The notes: generated from the letters alone by a model not told the origin. A DNA stretch of 64,000 bases from Lactobacillus corticis (GCF_018327645.1 NZ_BMAY01000004.1:62001-126000); one strand, 5' to 3'; shown: positions 1 to 9,824, numbered from the stretch's first letter. Program-made: numbers and translations.

Positions 1-1381
1 CGATTGGCCGAATGTTGATCAATTGTTGCGGAGTAACCGTTGATGGGTCTTGAATTGACATTCTTTCCCGAACAACCCGTTCCATCCGCGCCAAACCAAT
101 TCTGAATTGGTTTTGCAAAAGTTCACCGACCCGGCGAATCCGACGGTTACCTAAGTGGTCGATATCGTCAGTAGTACCGATGTTGTCTTGCAAAGCAAAG
201 AAGTAGTTGACTGAAGCTAAAACATCAGCTGGCGTTAAGTGCTTAACGTTATCAGCAATGTGGCCGTTAGACATCAACTTAACAACTCGTTCTGGGTCGA
301 CTTTTGAGTAAACGGCAATTTCTTGAACAGTAATTGGATCTGGCAAAACGCCTTCTTTTGATGGTTCATAAGTTACCATCTTGAAGTCATCACGGTCCAA
401 GTACTTTTCTAGCGTATCCATTACTTCATGGGTGACTACCGTTCCCTTCTTGGCAATGATTTCACCAGTATCTGGGTCAGCCAAGGTTTCAGCCAAAGTT
501 TGGCCGTAAAGCCGGTTCTTCAAAGACAACTTCTTGTTGATCTTGTAACGACCAACAGGTGCTAAATCGTACCGACGTGGGTCAAAGAAACGGGCATATA
601 GCAATGACCGTGAAGAGTCAGTGGTCTTTGGTTCACCTGGACGCAGACGTTCATAAATGTCTTTCAAAGCCTCAGCAACACGTGAATCAGCTGGGTTCTT
701 GTGAACATCCTTTTCCAAAGTGAATTGCAGCGTATCGCTCTTGCCGTACATGTCCAAGATTTCGGAATCTGAGCCAAAGCCCATTGCCCGAACTAAGACG
801 CTGATTGGCAATTTCCGCGTCCGGTCAACCCGAACGTAAGAAATGTTCTTGGCATCAGTTTCAAATTCAAGCCATGCCCCACGGTTAGGAATTACCGTCG
901 TGCCAAAGATCTGCCGACCGTTCTTATCAAACTCGCTGTTGTAGTAAACGCCAGGAGATCTAACTAATTGAGAAACGATAACTCTTTCTGCACCGTTAAC
1001 AATAAATGAACCTGATGGGGTCATTAACGGCAGGTCGCCAAAGAAAACATCCTGGGTCTTAATTTCGCCAGTTTCTTGGTTAGTCAATTTCAGCGTAACG
1101 TGCATTGGTGCTGAGTAAGTAGCATCGTGATCACGCGCCTCATCAACAGTGTACTTCGGCTCACCCAACTTGTAGCCAACGTACTCTAATGACAATTTTC
1201 CGGAGAAGTCAGCGATTGGCATAATGTCATCAAAGACTTCCTTGATTCCTTCATCGAGGAACCACTGATATGATTCGGTTTGCACATCAGTCAAGTTAGG
1301 CAGTTTCAAAACTTCTTTAATGCGGGAAAAACTGCGTCTTGTCCGGTGTTTACCGTAGTTCACTACGTGTCCTTTAAGCAA
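1..1381 (-). CDS. rpoB: RNA polymerase beta subunit, 5' part (cut by window edge)
   Basis: Beta subunit of DNA-directed RNA polymerase. About 460 N-terminal codons are visible and the frame stays open to base 1. The protein begins [20 protein letters not shown], the usual lactobacillar RpoB N-terminus, and continues through the protrusion and lobe regions ([38 protein letters not shown]). I choose a TTG start at 1381-1379: AAAGGA lies 8 nt upstream. The in-frame ATG at 1390-1388 overlaps that Shine-Dalgarno sequence and would have none of its own. It lies downstream of clpC, separated by a terminator and about 220 bp that should hold the rpoB promoter. The rifampicin-resistance clusters and rpoC lie outside the window. 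Confidence 0.96.
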   Translation of the reverse strand, partial: MLKGHVVNYGKHRTRRSFSRIKEVLKLPNLTDVQTESYQWFLDEGIKEVFDDIMPIADFSGKLSLEYVGYKLGEPKYTVDEARDHDATYSAPMHVTLKLTNQETGEIKTQDVFFGDLPLMTPSGSFIVNGAERVIVSQLVRSPGVYYNSEFDKNGRQIFGTTVIPNRGAWLEFETDAKNISYVRVDRTRKLPISVLVRAMGFGSDSEILDMYGKSDTLQFTLEKDVHKNPADSRVAEALKDIYERLRPGEPKTTDSSRSLLYARFFDPRRYDLAPVGRYKINKKLSLKNRLYGQTLAETLADPDTGEIIAKKGTVVTHEVMDTLEKYLDRDDFKMVTYEPSKEGVLPDPITVQEIAVYSKVDPERVVKLMSNGHIADNVKHLTPADVLASVNYFFALQDNIGTTDDIDHLGNRRIRRVGELLQNQFRIGLARMERVVRERMSIQDPSTVTPQQLINIRPI

Positions 1382-1455
1382 AGAAAACATCCTTTCTGTT
1401 GAAGAAAGCAAATATTACATTCTTGTTACAATTTATAAAGGCGGGAATTTTAGGC

Positions 1456-1494
1456 ATAAAAAAGACAAAAAACAAGCAACTTGTTTTTTGTCTT
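1456..1494 (-). terminator. Rho-independent terminator after clpC
   Basis: A perfect 15-bp inverted repeat (arms 1462-1476 and 1480-1494, loop CAA) is followed on the minus strand by TTTTAT. It separates clpC from rpoB. The rest of the clpC-rpoB gap holds no gene I can see; a -10-like TAATAT about 30 nt upstream of the rpoB start is the best promoter candidate but its -35 is weak. Confidence 0.8.
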
Positions 1495-1605
1495 CTATCA
1501 TTTTGCTGGACAATAGATCAGCAAAATCCTGAATTTCAGCCTTTTAAAATCACTAATTATTTTACGCTTAAAGCATTGTCAAGTCAAAGATTTTGTGCTA
1601 ATAAC

Positions 1606-4086
1606 TCAACTTTTTGCTTTTGCAATCGGTTTCTCCACTTCAAACTTTAATTTTCCGCGAATTGCCCCGACTTTTAGCGTATCTCCAGGCTTAATTTCTT
1701 CTTTGATCAGCATTTCAGCAATCTTGTCTTCAAAATCGGTCTGAATGGCCCGTCTTAGTGGCCGTGCCCCATTTTCAGGGTCATAGCCGTCTTTGGCAAT
1801 CTTGTCTAGGGCTGCTCGAGACAGCTTCAATTTGACATCTTGCTTGGCCAGCCGCTCAGTTAAGCGCCGAGTTAGCAGCGTTACAATTTGGCGTAATTCT
1901 TCCTTGCTTAGTTCCTCAAAGATGATCGTTTCGTCAATCCGGTTTAAGAATTCAGGGCGGAAGAATTGCTTCAAGGCTTGGGTAACGCGTTCTTCCCGAG
2001 CTTTCTTCTTAGCTTCGTCACTATCAGCGTTAAAGCCAACTTGTTTGTCATCAAAGATTGAGCGAGAGCCCAGGTTTGAAGTCATGATGACAACGGTGTT
2101 GCGGAAGTCAACTTTACGACCTTTAGAATCAGTCAAAAAGCCATCATCTAAGACTTGCAAAAGCAGGTTGAAGACATCTGGGTGGGCTTTTTCCACCTCA
2201 TCCAGCAAAACTACTGAATAAGGATGACGGCGCACTTGTTCTGATAACTGTCCGCCTTCTTCATAGCCTACGTATCCTGGGGCGGAACCAATCAACTTGC
2301 TGCTGGCAATTTGGTCCATATATTCTGACATATCTACTCTGATTAAGTTGTCTTCGGAGCCAAAGACGGCAGCAGCTACTGCCTTAGCTAGTTCGGTCTT
2401 ACCAACACCAGTTGGACCGAGGAAGAGGAATGAGCCGATTGGCCGTTTTTCATCCTTAATTCCGCTCCGACTCCGCCGAATTGCCCGAGCCACTGCTGAA
2501 ATAGCCTTATCTTGGCCGATTACTCGTTCATGCAGCTCATTTTCCAAACGAACCAGACGTTTAGATTCCTGTTGCTTCATCTGCGTTACCGGTACGCCAG
2601 TCCACTCAGACACCACTTTAGCAATATCTTCAGGCGTAACTACCGACCCTTGGCCGGTTTTCGTTTCCAATGCTGTTTGCAATTCTTCGCGCCGAGCTAA
2701 TAAGGCATTCTGCTTATCTTGCAGCTTGGCCGCTTGGACAAAGTTTTGTTCGGCAGCTGCTTCGTTCTTTTGGTCGACAATCTTGTGCAGTTGGTCGTTA
2801 AGCTGCCCAATTCGCTGGTCTCCTAGCGTATTTTGACGAATTTTAACGGCTGCACTAGCTTCATCAATCAGATCGATCGCTTTATCAGGCAAGTAACGGT
2901 CCGAAATATAGCGACTAGCCAGGTCTACGGCACTATTAATACTTTCATCAGTTATTTTTACATGATGGAAAGTTTCATATTTGGTTCGCAATCCCTTTAA
3001 AACAGCGACTGCCTCTTTAGGAGATGGTTCGTTCAGCCGGACTTGTTGGAATCTGCGAGCTAGGGCCGAATCCTTTTCGATGTATTTTTGGTATTCATCA
3101 AAAGTCGTCGCCCCAATCATTTGAATCTCGCCCCGGGCCAGACTAGGCTTCAGAATGTTGGAAGCGTCAATGGCACCTTCAGCACCCCCAGCTCCAATCA
3201 AAGTGTGGAGTTCGTCAACAAACAAAATGACATTGCCATCTTTGGCGATTTCGGCCAGGATCTTTTTCACGCGGTCTTCAAATTCGCCGCGGTACTTGGT
3301 TCCCGCAACCAAACTGCCCATATCTAGGGCCATGACCCGTTTGGTTTCAAGATCACGGGGAACGGTCTTATGCACAATTTCAGTTGCGATAGCTTGTGCA
3401 ACCGCCGTCTTACCGACCCCAGGCTCGCCGACCAGCACGGGATTATTCTTGGTACGACGCGACAAAATTTGAATCACGCGCGCGATCTCATCATCCCGCC
3501 CAATTACGGGATCGATCTCGCCTTTTAGCGCCCTGGTATTCAAATTAGTGGCTACTTTATCTAAAGTTGGCGTCAAGCTTTCCGTGCTGTTTTGTTGGCG
3601 ATTGCTGCTTCCGGTGTCCAGCCAGTTGGCAGAATCACCAAATTCGTCATCGTTGTTGCTTGCGCCAGTTTCAAGTTGTTCACGGAGCTGATCAAGGTCG
3701 ATCTGCAGATTTTTCAAAATCATCGCTGACAATACTTGGCGACTTGCGATCAGTCCCAGCAAAATGTGACTAGTGGTAATTTCACTTGCCCGCGTTTGAG
3801 TTGCAGTTCTTTTAGCAAAATCTAAAACCAGACTTAGTCGCGGGGACATTTCCATGTAGCCGCTAGCAGCAGCGGAACCATAGCCGGTATATTGTTCGAT
3901 TTCTTCTCTAATATCCGTTGGCGTGACCCCCATTGAGCGCAGCAGCTTGCCAGCTTCGCCATCGCTTTCAATTACTAGGGCCAGCAAAACGTGTTCTGAA
4001 CCAATCAAACGGTGATGAAAAGTTTGCGCTTGTTCACGTGCAATTTCCAAAACCTGGTTGGCACTTTTACTGTATGAAATTCCCAT
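1606..4086 (-). CDS. clpC: ATP-dependent Clp protease ATP-binding subunit ClpC
   Basis: HSP100/Clp AAA+ unfoldase of 826 aa that feeds substrates to ClpP. An N-terminal Clp repeat domain spans residues 1-145. Two AAA+ modules follow: D1 with Walker A GEPGVGKT and [16 protein letters not shown], and D2 with GPTGVGKT and [11 protein letters not shown]. Between them lies the coiled middle region typical of ClpC (about 410-470, UVR-like [19 protein letters not shown]). The D2-small domain ends the protein. The ATG has GGCGGTG upstream. There is no ctsR-mcsAB upstream, unlike the Bacillus clpC operon, and I see no CtsR-type operator, so its heat-shock control is unclear. It precedes rpoB, a common lactobacillar order. 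Confidence 0.95.
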   Translation of the reverse strand: MGISYSKSANQVLEIAREQAQTFHHRLIGSEHVLLALVIESDGEAGKLLRSMGVTPTDIREEIEQYTGYGSAAASGYMEMSPRLSLVLDFAKRTATQTRASEITTSHILLGLIASRQVLSAMILKNLQIDLDQLREQLETGASNNDDEFGDSANWLDTGSSNRQQNSTESLTPTLDKVATNLNTRALKGEIDPVIGRDDEIARVIQILSRRTKNNPVLVGEPGVGKTAVAQAIATEIVHKTVPRDLETKRVMALDMGSLVAGTKYRGEFEDRVKKILAEIAKDGNVILFVDELHTLIGAGGAEGAIDASNILKPSLARGEIQMIGATTFDEYQKYIEKDSALARRFQQVRLNEPSPKEAVAVLKGLRTKYETFHHVKITDESINSAVDLASRYISDRYLPDKAIDLIDEASAAVKIRQNTLGDQRIGQLNDQLHKIVDQKNEAAAEQNFVQAAKLQDKQNALLARREELQTALETKTGQGSVVTPEDIAKVVSEWTGVPVTQMKQQESKRLVRLENELHERVIGQDKAISAVARAIRRSRSGIKDEKRPIGSFLFLGPTGVGKTELAKAVAAAVFGSEDNLIRVDMSEYMDQIASSKLIGSAPGYVGYEEGGQLSEQVRRHPYSVVLLDEVEKAHPDVFNLLLQVLDDGFLTDSKGRKVDFRNTVVIMTSNLGSRSIFDDKQVGFNADSDEAKKKAREERVTQALKQFFRPEFLNRIDETIIFEELSKEELRQIVTLLTRRLTERLAKQDVKLKLSRAALDKIAKDGYDPENGARPLRRAIQTDFEDKIAEMLIKEEIKPGDTLKVGAIRGKLKFEVEKPIAKAKS

Positions 4087-4221
4087 ATCTAATACACCGC
4101 CTTATCGTTAGTGCTTTTATATTCCTACTCTAATTTAAAATGAAATACTAATAATATTCAACAAACTAGCATGGTAATTTAAAAAATGCAAGCAAATAAC
4201 TCATTGTATGCCCTATCACAC

Positions 4222-4266
4222 AAAAAAGGCTGTTCTAGGAATCAAATCCGTCGAACAGTCTTTTTA
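4222..4266 (-). terminator. Rho-independent terminator after gtfB
   Basis: On the minus strand GACTGTTC pairs with GAACAGCC (one G-T pair) across a 17-nt loop and is followed by TTTTTTG. It ends the GH70 transcript ahead of clpC. Confidence 0.75.
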
Positions 4267-4301
4267 GATCTAGACTACAATTTTTTACCTTTGTAGTTGA
4301 A

Positions 4302-6947
4302 TTATTTTACAACAGTTGCCGTTACTCTTTCAGTCAATTCATCTGGCAGTTTAGAGTCAGCAATAATATCACCCAACTCAGCATATGAGCCATCTGAAGT
4401 TGTAACTGCTAAGTTAACACCAGCGTTTTGAGTAGAGGTACCATTTTCGTACTTAGCTGACCAAGTTCTAATCCGCGTACCACTTGTAGATGGAGCACTA
4501 ACCGTTACTGAGCCGGCTTTAAATGACTTAAAGAGTTTTGGATACTTGCTCTTCAACGTACCTAAATACTTACCACCATAAGTATATTGCTTGTCACTCT
4601 TACTACTCTTGGTGTAGGCAAAGTACAATGCATTCTTGAAGGTACGACCATTTACAGTTAGTTGTTGCCCATGACTGTTTATACGATCAACAGTCACTGC
4701 CTCAACACCTGACAAACCGAGCATTTGGTTCAAAACTAAATCATTTTGGACTTTCAAGCCTGCCTTATGCAAAGCAGTAATAGCACTTGCTAATTGTTTA
4801 CCAGTACCATATTTGTTCTTAGCGCTATCACCTAAATCGTAACGATCTGAAACAGAATAACCTTCACCATAGCGACTCATGCCGAATGACTTGTATGAAG
4901 GAGCCATCCAGAAGTCAGTAATACCCAAACCTGCAAAAGTCTTAGCATTCTTAGCAATCTTAGTGTAGGTATCGTATTCGCCACCGTTTTGGAATAAGCT
5001 GAAGCCTTCATAAATCACGTGTGAATCAAGAGCAGCGTTTGAACGGTAAGTTACCTTAGATGACCGCTTAGAACTTGAAGCCTTAGTGGTGGCAACTTGC
5101 TTGGACTTAGCACCACGAGGTACCAAGACTGCCAAGTAACCACTAACTTTAGAGTTTGAGTAACCTTTAATAGTAAGCTTCAATATACCTTTCTTGTCAG
5201 TCTTTACAGTTGACTTAGACTTAGTGGTAACACCGGTAGAAGTAGTCTTAAGGACATATCTGTAACTTTGCTTTGCGTGAGCCTTACCCATGTTAATCTT
5301 ATAGGTCTTAGCCTTTTTACTGTTCAATCCTGGGTTATTGCTTACTACTACTGCCATACCACTATGACGGCTAGTTGTAGCCTTCTTCTTAATCTTCGTC
5401 TTGGCAGAAGTTACACTCTTACCGTAACGTACGCTAGCAATCAAGTCGCCAGCCTTGTTTAACTTGGTAATGGTTTGACCACCGGCTACATACTTCTTAC
5501 GTGCATTAAGCAATGCATGAATTGAAGTGTAATAAGGTGTCTTGGTCTTCATGTACGAACCAAAATCATCGTACAAGTCACCGTAGTAAACAGTAGGAAT
5601 AGTATCCTTGTTACTCAACAGCAAAGCATATTGAGAAGGTACGTTGTACTGTGCATACTTTTTGTCCTTGCTTGCACGATCCTTCTTATATTGGTTCCAA
5701 GCCTCAGTTGCGTATTCACTCTTGTAATCATCACTCATAATTTTACGGTCACCAGGGTGATTATCAATGATGATTTGGTTAATTACATTCTTGATTTGGT
5801 CATGGTTATTAACAAAGGTCCAGTTTGCTTGTGCCTTGTTGCTTGAAGTATCGCTAGTACGTTTAACAATACTGTTAGTAGCAACAGTATACAGGTTAGT
5901 TCGCTTACTTGGTGCCTTAGCTAAAGTGTTTTGGAAGGTGTAGAATAATGAACCATCCATAGCAATTTGCTGAGTACCATACTTCTTCAAAATGCTTGGT
6001 TCTTGGCCGACATATGATTCATCGTAAACCAAGTGGCTGTTGGCGTTCTTGTCGCTCTTTGAAGTCTTGTATAGTTGGTTCATTAAGTTACTTACTTGTG
6101 CCAAAGAGTTCAAATCAACGTGTGATGCAGCGTCCACACGGAAGCCATCAAAGTTAGCCTTAGAATTCTTGTGAACAATTGACCCGTAATGTAACAGCCA
6201 GTATTCCCAATTCAAGTTTTCAGCTTGTACAACAGGGTTAGAGTTATCCATATCGATACCCAACAAGAATTCATGATCCATGTTGTTGGTAATCTTCCGA
6301 TAACTGCTATTAGCACCAGACGTGTTATCATTGTTTACAAATAATAACTGATTATTATCAATCGAACCACTATTGTCTGGCACATAGCTAGACATGCTTT
6401 CTACAGGTAATTCTGAGAAATAATTTTCATTTTGGACGAAAGACTTGATAGTTGAATCTAACTTGTCAGTACCAACCTTGTAGTATTTCATCAAAAGTTT
6501 TTTGGCAAAGCTGTCTAAAGTTTCCTTTGAAGTAGACCCATTAAGACCCGAAACCTTTTCAGTAGTCAAACCTAACTCGCTGTCACTATATCCATTAGCA
6601 ACCATGTACTTGATATAGTCAGCTTCAATTGTCTTGTTTGGCCAAGTATATGCCATCAAAGGGAACCACTTTTGACCAGGATCGTTTTTGCCAACCGGAT
6701 TCTTTACGTATTCGCCTTTATCATTTAAATAATACTTAGGTTCAAACCAACTTTCATATGAAAAATAATTACTTGCTGCGGTATTCATCCTAAGTGGCAA
6801 ATTAGGACGAATAGATCTCTTAACAGTACTTGAACTAGATGAGTTGGATGAACTTGCAGAATCTGCCGACACATTTTGTGCTCCTGTCACTATGAGCAAA
6901 CCAAGCAGAGCTGCAGAACAGCCAGCTACAATTTTCTTCAACTTCAT
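4302..6947 (-). CDS. gtfB: Secreted GH70 GtfB-type 4,6-alpha-glucanotransferase-like enzyme
   Basis: Extracellular alpha-glucan-converting enzyme of 881 aa. A signal peptide spans residues 1-28 (basic KLKK, hydrophobic core, VSA|DS cleavage). The catalytic barrel is circularly permuted as in GH70. Motif II DGFRVDAASHVD (nucleophile Asp272), motif III LVYDESY (acid/base Glu310) and motif IV FVNNHDQIKNVIN (Asp383) come first, whereas motif I-like DLVLNQMLGLSG lies near the C-terminus (about 770). NHDQxKN is the signature of the GtfB subfamily acting on starch-like maltodextrins; sucrose-using glucansucrases have HDSEVQ. So I infer disproportionation of malto-oligosaccharides into alpha-1,6-containing chains, though a 4,3-specific member cannot be excluded. 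No LPXTG, SLAP or choline-binding repeats are visible. RBS GGGAGAAG precedes the ATG. The gene is monocistronic. Confidence 0.85.
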   Translation of the reverse strand: MKLKKIVAGCSAALLGLLIVTGAQNVSADSASSSNSSSSSTVKRSIRPNLPLRMNTAASNYFSYESWFEPKYYLNDKGEYVKNPVGKNDPGQKWFPLMAYTWPNKTIEADYIKYMVANGYSDSELGLTTEKVSGLNGSTSKETLDSFAKKLLMKYYKVGTDKLDSTIKSFVQNENYFSELPVESMSSYVPDNSGSIDNNQLLFVNNDNTSGANSSYRKITNNMDHEFLLGIDMDNSNPVVQAENLNWEYWLLHYGSIVHKNSKANFDGFRVDAASHVDLNSLAQVSNLMNQLYKTSKSDKNANSHLVYDESYVGQEPSILKKYGTQQIAMDGSLFYTFQNTLAKAPSKRTNLYTVATNSIVKRTSDTSSNKAQANWTFVNNHDQIKNVINQIIIDNHPGDRKIMSDDYKSEYATEAWNQYKKDRASKDKKYAQYNVPSQYALLLSNKDTIPTVYYGDLYDDFGSYMKTKTPYYTSIHALLNARKKYVAGGQTITKLNKAGDLIASVRYGKSVTSAKTKIKKKATTSRHSGMAVVVSNNPGLNSKKAKTYKINMGKAHAKQSYRYVLKTTSTGVTTKSKSTVKTDKKGILKLTIKGYSNSKVSGYLAVLVPRGAKSKQVATTKASSSKRSSKVTYRSNAALDSHVIYEGFSLFQNGGEYDTYTKIAKNAKTFAGLGITDFWMAPSYKSFGMSRYGEGYSVSDRYDLGDSAKNKYGTGKQLASAITALHKAGLKVQNDLVLNQMLGLSGVEAVTVDRINSHGQQLTVNGRTFKNALYFAYTKSSKSDKQYTYGGKYLGTLKSKYPKLFKSFKAGSVTVSAPSTSGTRIRTWSAKYENGTSTQNAGVNLAVTTSDGSYAELGDIIADSKLPDELTERVTATVVK

Positions 6948-7066
6948 ATTTCTTCTCCCATTTCAAAATTTCAAATCATCTTTATTCTATTATTGTATCC
7001 AATAATATTCAACGATATTTAAAAAATTTGACATATAAAATAATGTATTTCGCTATCTTCTTCATC

Positions 7067-7101
7067 AAAAAAAGCATTCAGGGCTACGCCTAAATGCTTT
7101 T
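7067..7101 (-). terminator. Terminator downstream of the tRNA-Gly/tRNA-Pro pair
   Basis: AAAAGCATT (7070-7078) pairs with AATGCTTTT (7093-7101), with a further GG/CC in the loop-proximal part. It follows tRNA-Pro on the minus strand and ends in a T run. Confidence 0.7.
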
Positions 7102-7117
7102 GCATATATAAATTATA

Positions 7118-7191
7118 TCGGGAAAACAGGATTTGAACCTGCGACCTCTGCGTCCCGAACGCAGCGCTCTACCAAGCTGAGCCATTTCCCG
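7118..7191 (-). tRNA. tRNA-Pro (anticodon CGG)
   Basis: 74-nt cloverleaf. The acceptor stem is CGGGAAA/TTTCCCG with discriminator A. D-loop AGCTTGGTAG is present, anticodon arm CTGCG-TTCGGGA-CGCAG gives anticodon CGG, and the T arm carries GGTTCAAATCC. No CCA is encoded; TAT follows. Confidence 0.95.
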
Positions 7192-7196
7192 TCAAT

Positions 7197-7226
7197 AAAA
7201 AAACTCACCTGGCGGTGAGTTTTTGT
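7197..7226. terminator. Symmetric hairpin between tRNA-Pro and tRNA-Gly
   Basis: AAAACTCACC/GGTGAGTTTT stem with a short loop, A- and T-rich on both sides. It could terminate transcripts from either direction, so the two tRNAs may be separate units. Confidence 0.65.
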
Positions 7227-7228
7227 CC

Positions 7229-7303
7229 TGGAGCGGAAGACGGGATTCGAACCCGCGACCCCCACCATGGCAAGGTGATGTTCTACCACTGAACTACTTC
7301 CGC
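7229..7303 (-). tRNA. tRNA-Gly (anticodon GCC), CCA encoded
   Basis: Acceptor GCGGAAG/CTTCCGC with discriminator T followed by an encoded CCA (7231-7229). Anticodon loop TTGCCAT gives GCC, and the T arm has GGTTCGAATCC. The 72-nt body is identical to the copy at 7885-7956. Confidence 0.96.
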
Positions 7304-7358
7304 AGAACAAATATAATTATAACAAAGTATGACTCTTTGACAAGTACTTTTATTAATT

Positions 7359-7817
7359 TTATTTGCCCTGACCAAAAATTAACTGGGAGATTTGGTTGAG
7401 GTGCTTTTCATCTTCAGCATCAAAGCCATTGAAATCAAGACAGTCAAAATCAAATACGCCCCAAAACTGCCCTTCTGGGTTAAAAATTGGAACTACTAAT
7501 TCAGAATTAGTGGCGGAATCGCAGGCAATATGACCACTAAATTGATGGACATCAGGGACAATCACGCTCTTTTGTTCGGCTGCGCATTTGCCACAGACGC
7601 CTTTTCCCACAGCAATGTGGACACAAGCAACGTTCCCTTGAAACGGCCCTAAGATCAATTCCTGGTTTTCATAGCGATAAACTCCTGCAAAATTAACATT
7701 TAAGCTATGGAATAATAAAGCAGCCAAATTTGCGGTATTGCTGATCCAATCAGTTTCACCTGCTACTAAACTTTTAGCTTGCTCGCCTAATAATTCATAA
7801 TCAACCTTTTGACGCAT
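7359..7817 (-). CDS. msrC: Free methionine-(R)-sulfoxide reductase (GAF-fold, fRMsr)
   Basis: Cytosolic repair enzyme of 152 aa that reduces free methionine-R-sulfoxide. It is a single GAF domain with the family's diagnostic stretch: GPFQGNVACVHIAVGKGVCG, then DVHQFSGHIACDSATNSELV. The three active-site cysteines of E. coli YebR are all present (VAC, GVCG, HIAC). I choose the ATG at 7817 (protein begins MRQKVDYELLG) because AGGTGAG lies 5 nt upstream. A longer reading to 7862 would run into the terminator of the upstream tRNA and has no RBS. It sits between two tRNA-Gly genes. Confidence 0.88.
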   Translation of the reverse strand: MRQKVDYELLGEQAKSLVAGETDWISNTANLAALLFHSLNVNFAGVYRYENQELILGPFQGNVACVHIAVGKGVCGKCAAEQKSVIVPDVHQFSGHIACDSATNSELVVPIFNPEGQFWGVFDFDCLDFNGFDAEDEKHLNQISQLIFGQGK

Positions 7818-7850
7818 GCTTCTCACCTGTCTTGCAAGTATGATGGTAAC

Positions 7851-7879
7851 AAAAAAGCTCATCCTTACTGGATGAGCTT
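7851..7879 (-). terminator. Terminator of the second tRNA-Gly
   Basis: Perfect 10-bp stem AAGCTCATCC/GGATGAGCTT with loop TTACT. It starts 6 nt after the tRNA 3' end on the minus strand and is followed by TTTTTTG. Confidence 0.85.
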
Positions 7880-7884
7880 GGTAG

Positions 7885-7956
7885 AGCGGAAGACGGGATT
7901 CGAACCCGCGACCCCCACCATGGCAAGGTGATGTTCTACCACTGAACTACTTCCGC
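7885..7956 (-). tRNA. tRNA-Gly (anticodon GCC), no encoded CCA
   Basis: The 72-nt body is identical to the tRNA-Gly at 7229-7303, but the 3' flank reads CTA, not CCA, so tRNA nucleotidyltransferase must add the tail. Acceptor GCGGAAG/CTTCCGC, anticodon GCC. Confidence 0.96.
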
Positions 7957-8024
7957 GTAACAAAGAAAATTATAGCAGATATAATTTTCTTTGCAATAGT
8001 TTTTGGCTAAAAAATTTCAACAAT

Positions 8025-9824
8025 TTAGTTCCAATATGGATCTGTTTCTTCACGCAACTGCTGAATCTTTTTCAGTCCTAATTCTCTTGGACTAATCCCA
8101 TATTTAAGACACAACCCTGCCGCTGTCCCGACAACAATGCCGTGTTGGCCACCATTGCCAATCAACTTTACAGTCGAACTGGCAATATGGGTAGCACTAA
8201 TATGTTTGCCGGCACACAAGACATTGGTAAGATCTGCAGAATATAGGCAACGAAATGGTACTGTATAAGGTTTAAAATCACGTTCAACCCATTTCCAATT
8301 GCCTAAGCGGAAATCGTATTTAGGATTGCCAGGATAGTGCAAGCAAAATGCACCTGCATTAGTCACAATTGCATCAGGAAAAGCGGTATGCTGGCGAATG
8401 TCATTTTCGGTCAAAACATAGTCGCCTAAATAATTACGAAAAGCTCCCGTCGCCAGCACATTAGCTAAATAGGTCAATAGCTTTCGGTATTTTTCTGGTG
8501 CTTTTTTCCTTACATTAGAATAAGTACCAATAATCGCACAAAGCAAGTGGTCCCGTATCTCTTCTTTAGATGCATATGGATCTAGCCACTGACCATATTC
8601 CCAAAAGTGCGTCTTTGGCAGGCTCATCGGATTCTTCCAACTACCGTCAGTTTGGCGGATCGGTTTGGGCATTTCTGGTCCAACATGGGGACCTGGCTGA
8701 TTTTCATATGGACCTGGGCCATTTGAGCTGGTAATGGGACCAATCTGCCCGCTCAAGTCAGCATAATCTTTAGCAACCTTTTCAGCCCATGGCACATCTG
8801 GAAAAGCTACTGCTTCTTGCTCCATTTCTGTTCGAAACATGACTGTGTCGCCATGATGCATCTGATCCGCAGTTTCTGGAGCCAAACTCTCACCAAAATC
8901 TGCTTGGCTTTCTTGTCCAAAAAGAGTAGCTGCTCCTCCTAAAACGCCTAAAATTGCCCGTCCGCTGCAGTCAATAAAAATCTTGCCGGAAAAGGTCGTC
9001 TCTTGGCTGTTTTTGACGTTTATAGCAGTAACTGAATTGATTTTTTGCTTGCCATCTGTATGAACATCAAAAACATGCATACCTAGGAAAAGATCACAGT
9101 TAGGCAGGTCTTGCAGAATTTGTGTAGCCGCAATATCACCATTTTCCAATCTCCGTGATAGCTTATCCACCAATCCCCCAGTTTGTCCTTCTGGAGTCAG
9201 ACCAACTTCTTTGCTGGCATTACCTCCTAAATACTCAAGTTCATGCAGCAAAGCAACTCGATATCCCTGTTTAGCGGCAGTATAAGCAGCACAGCAACCA
9301 GGAATGCCTCCCCCGACAACGATAATGTCATATTCTTTCGTTTTCACCTGATCCATTGGTAAGTTCAGCAACCGTTTGCGCCAATTTCTAGCTGCAGTTT
9401 GGGGATAATCGATTGGAACAATTGTGGTGTTTGTGAGATAAATAGCATCGCATCGGCCATAAAAGCCGGTTAAATCATGCAGAGTCAAGGTTATTTTCCC
9501 TGCCGGCAAATGCACATGCTCTGTCAACTCCCAACTCCAACCCATACCACTAGCACCGAAGTTCTTAGGAAGCGGCTTGCCATTTATTAATAGCTGAAAC
9601 TGGCCTGGATGAGCATCCGGCACCCAATCTTTAGTTCGAATCCAAACTCGATATTCGCCCGCTTCGGGGATTTCAATCTCAGTATTTGCGTCTTTGACAG
9701 GCTTTCCGATGCCATTTGCTAAAAGGTAGGCTGAGCCCATTTCATCAACAAATTGTGAATCTAAAGTCCAGCCACCATAATCTTGAAATTGTTCTGCCTC
9801 AATTAATAATTCAGTTCTTTCCAT
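8025..9824 (-). CDS. FAD-dependent oxidoreductase with N-terminal carbohydrate-binding-like domain
   Basis: 599 aa, no signal peptide. Residues 1 to about 130 look like a beta-sandwich carbohydrate-binding module (EAEQFQDYGGW, EIPEAGEYRVWIRTKDW, HLPAGKITLTLHDL). Residue 165 onward is an FAD_oxidored (PF12831-type) domain with Rossmann motif YDIIVVGGGIPGCCAAYTA and a conserved GGNASKEVGLTPEG stretch. The C-terminal CAGKHISATHIASSTVKLIG-like part closes the FAD site. Members of this family occur in polysaccharide-utilisation contexts, and I infer oxidation of a sugar or glycoside, but substrate and acceptor are unknown. RBS GGAGTG precedes the ATG. No sugar transporter is adjacent. Confidence 0.75.
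   Translation of the reverse strand: MERTELLIEAEQFQDYGGWTLDSQFVDEMGSAYLLANGIGKPVKDANTEIEIPEAGEYRVWIRTKDWVPDAHPGQFQLLINGKPLPKNFGASGMGWSWELTEHVHLPAGKITLTLHDLTGFYGRCDAIYLTNTTIVPIDYPQTAARNWRKRLLNLPMDQVKTKEYDIIVVGGGIPGCCAAYTAAKQGYRVALLHELEYLGGNASKEVGLTPEGQTGGLVDKLSRRLENGDIAATQILQDLPNCDLFLGMHVFDVHTDGKQKINSVTAINVKNSQETTFSGKIFIDCSGRAILGVLGGAATLFGQESQADFGESLAPETADQMHHGDTVMFRTEMEQEAVAFPDVPWAEKVAKDYADLSGQIGPITSSNGPGPYENQPGPHVGPEMPKPIRQTDGSWKNPMSLPKTHFWEYGQWLDPYASKEEIRDHLLCAIIGTYSNVRKKAPEKYRKLLTYLANVLATGAFRNYLGDYVLTENDIRQHTAFPDAIVTNAGAFCLHYPGNPKYDFRLGNWKWVERDFKPYTVPFRCLYSADLTNVLCAGKHISATHIASSTVKLIGNGGQHGIVVGTAAGLCLKYGISPRELGLKKIQQLREETDPYWN

Noticed and set aside
2297-2836. Long plus-strand reading frame (179 codons) opposite clpC
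   Set aside because: It is the complement of strongly conserved clpC sequence, has no RBS and no recognisable domain; similar antisense frames occur opposite most genes here.
4087-4301. CtsR or CIRCE heat-shock operator upstream of clpC
   Set aside because: I looked for the tandem heptad and the CIRCE inverted repeat and found neither.
7113-7310. 65-codon minus-strand frame across tRNA-Pro and tRNA-Gly
   Set aside because: Made entirely of tRNA sequence; two cloverleafs explain it.
7818-7862. Longer start for the methionine sulfoxide reductase
   Set aside because: It would begin inside the terminator of the upstream tRNA-Gly and has no RBS; ATG 7817 has AGGTGAG.
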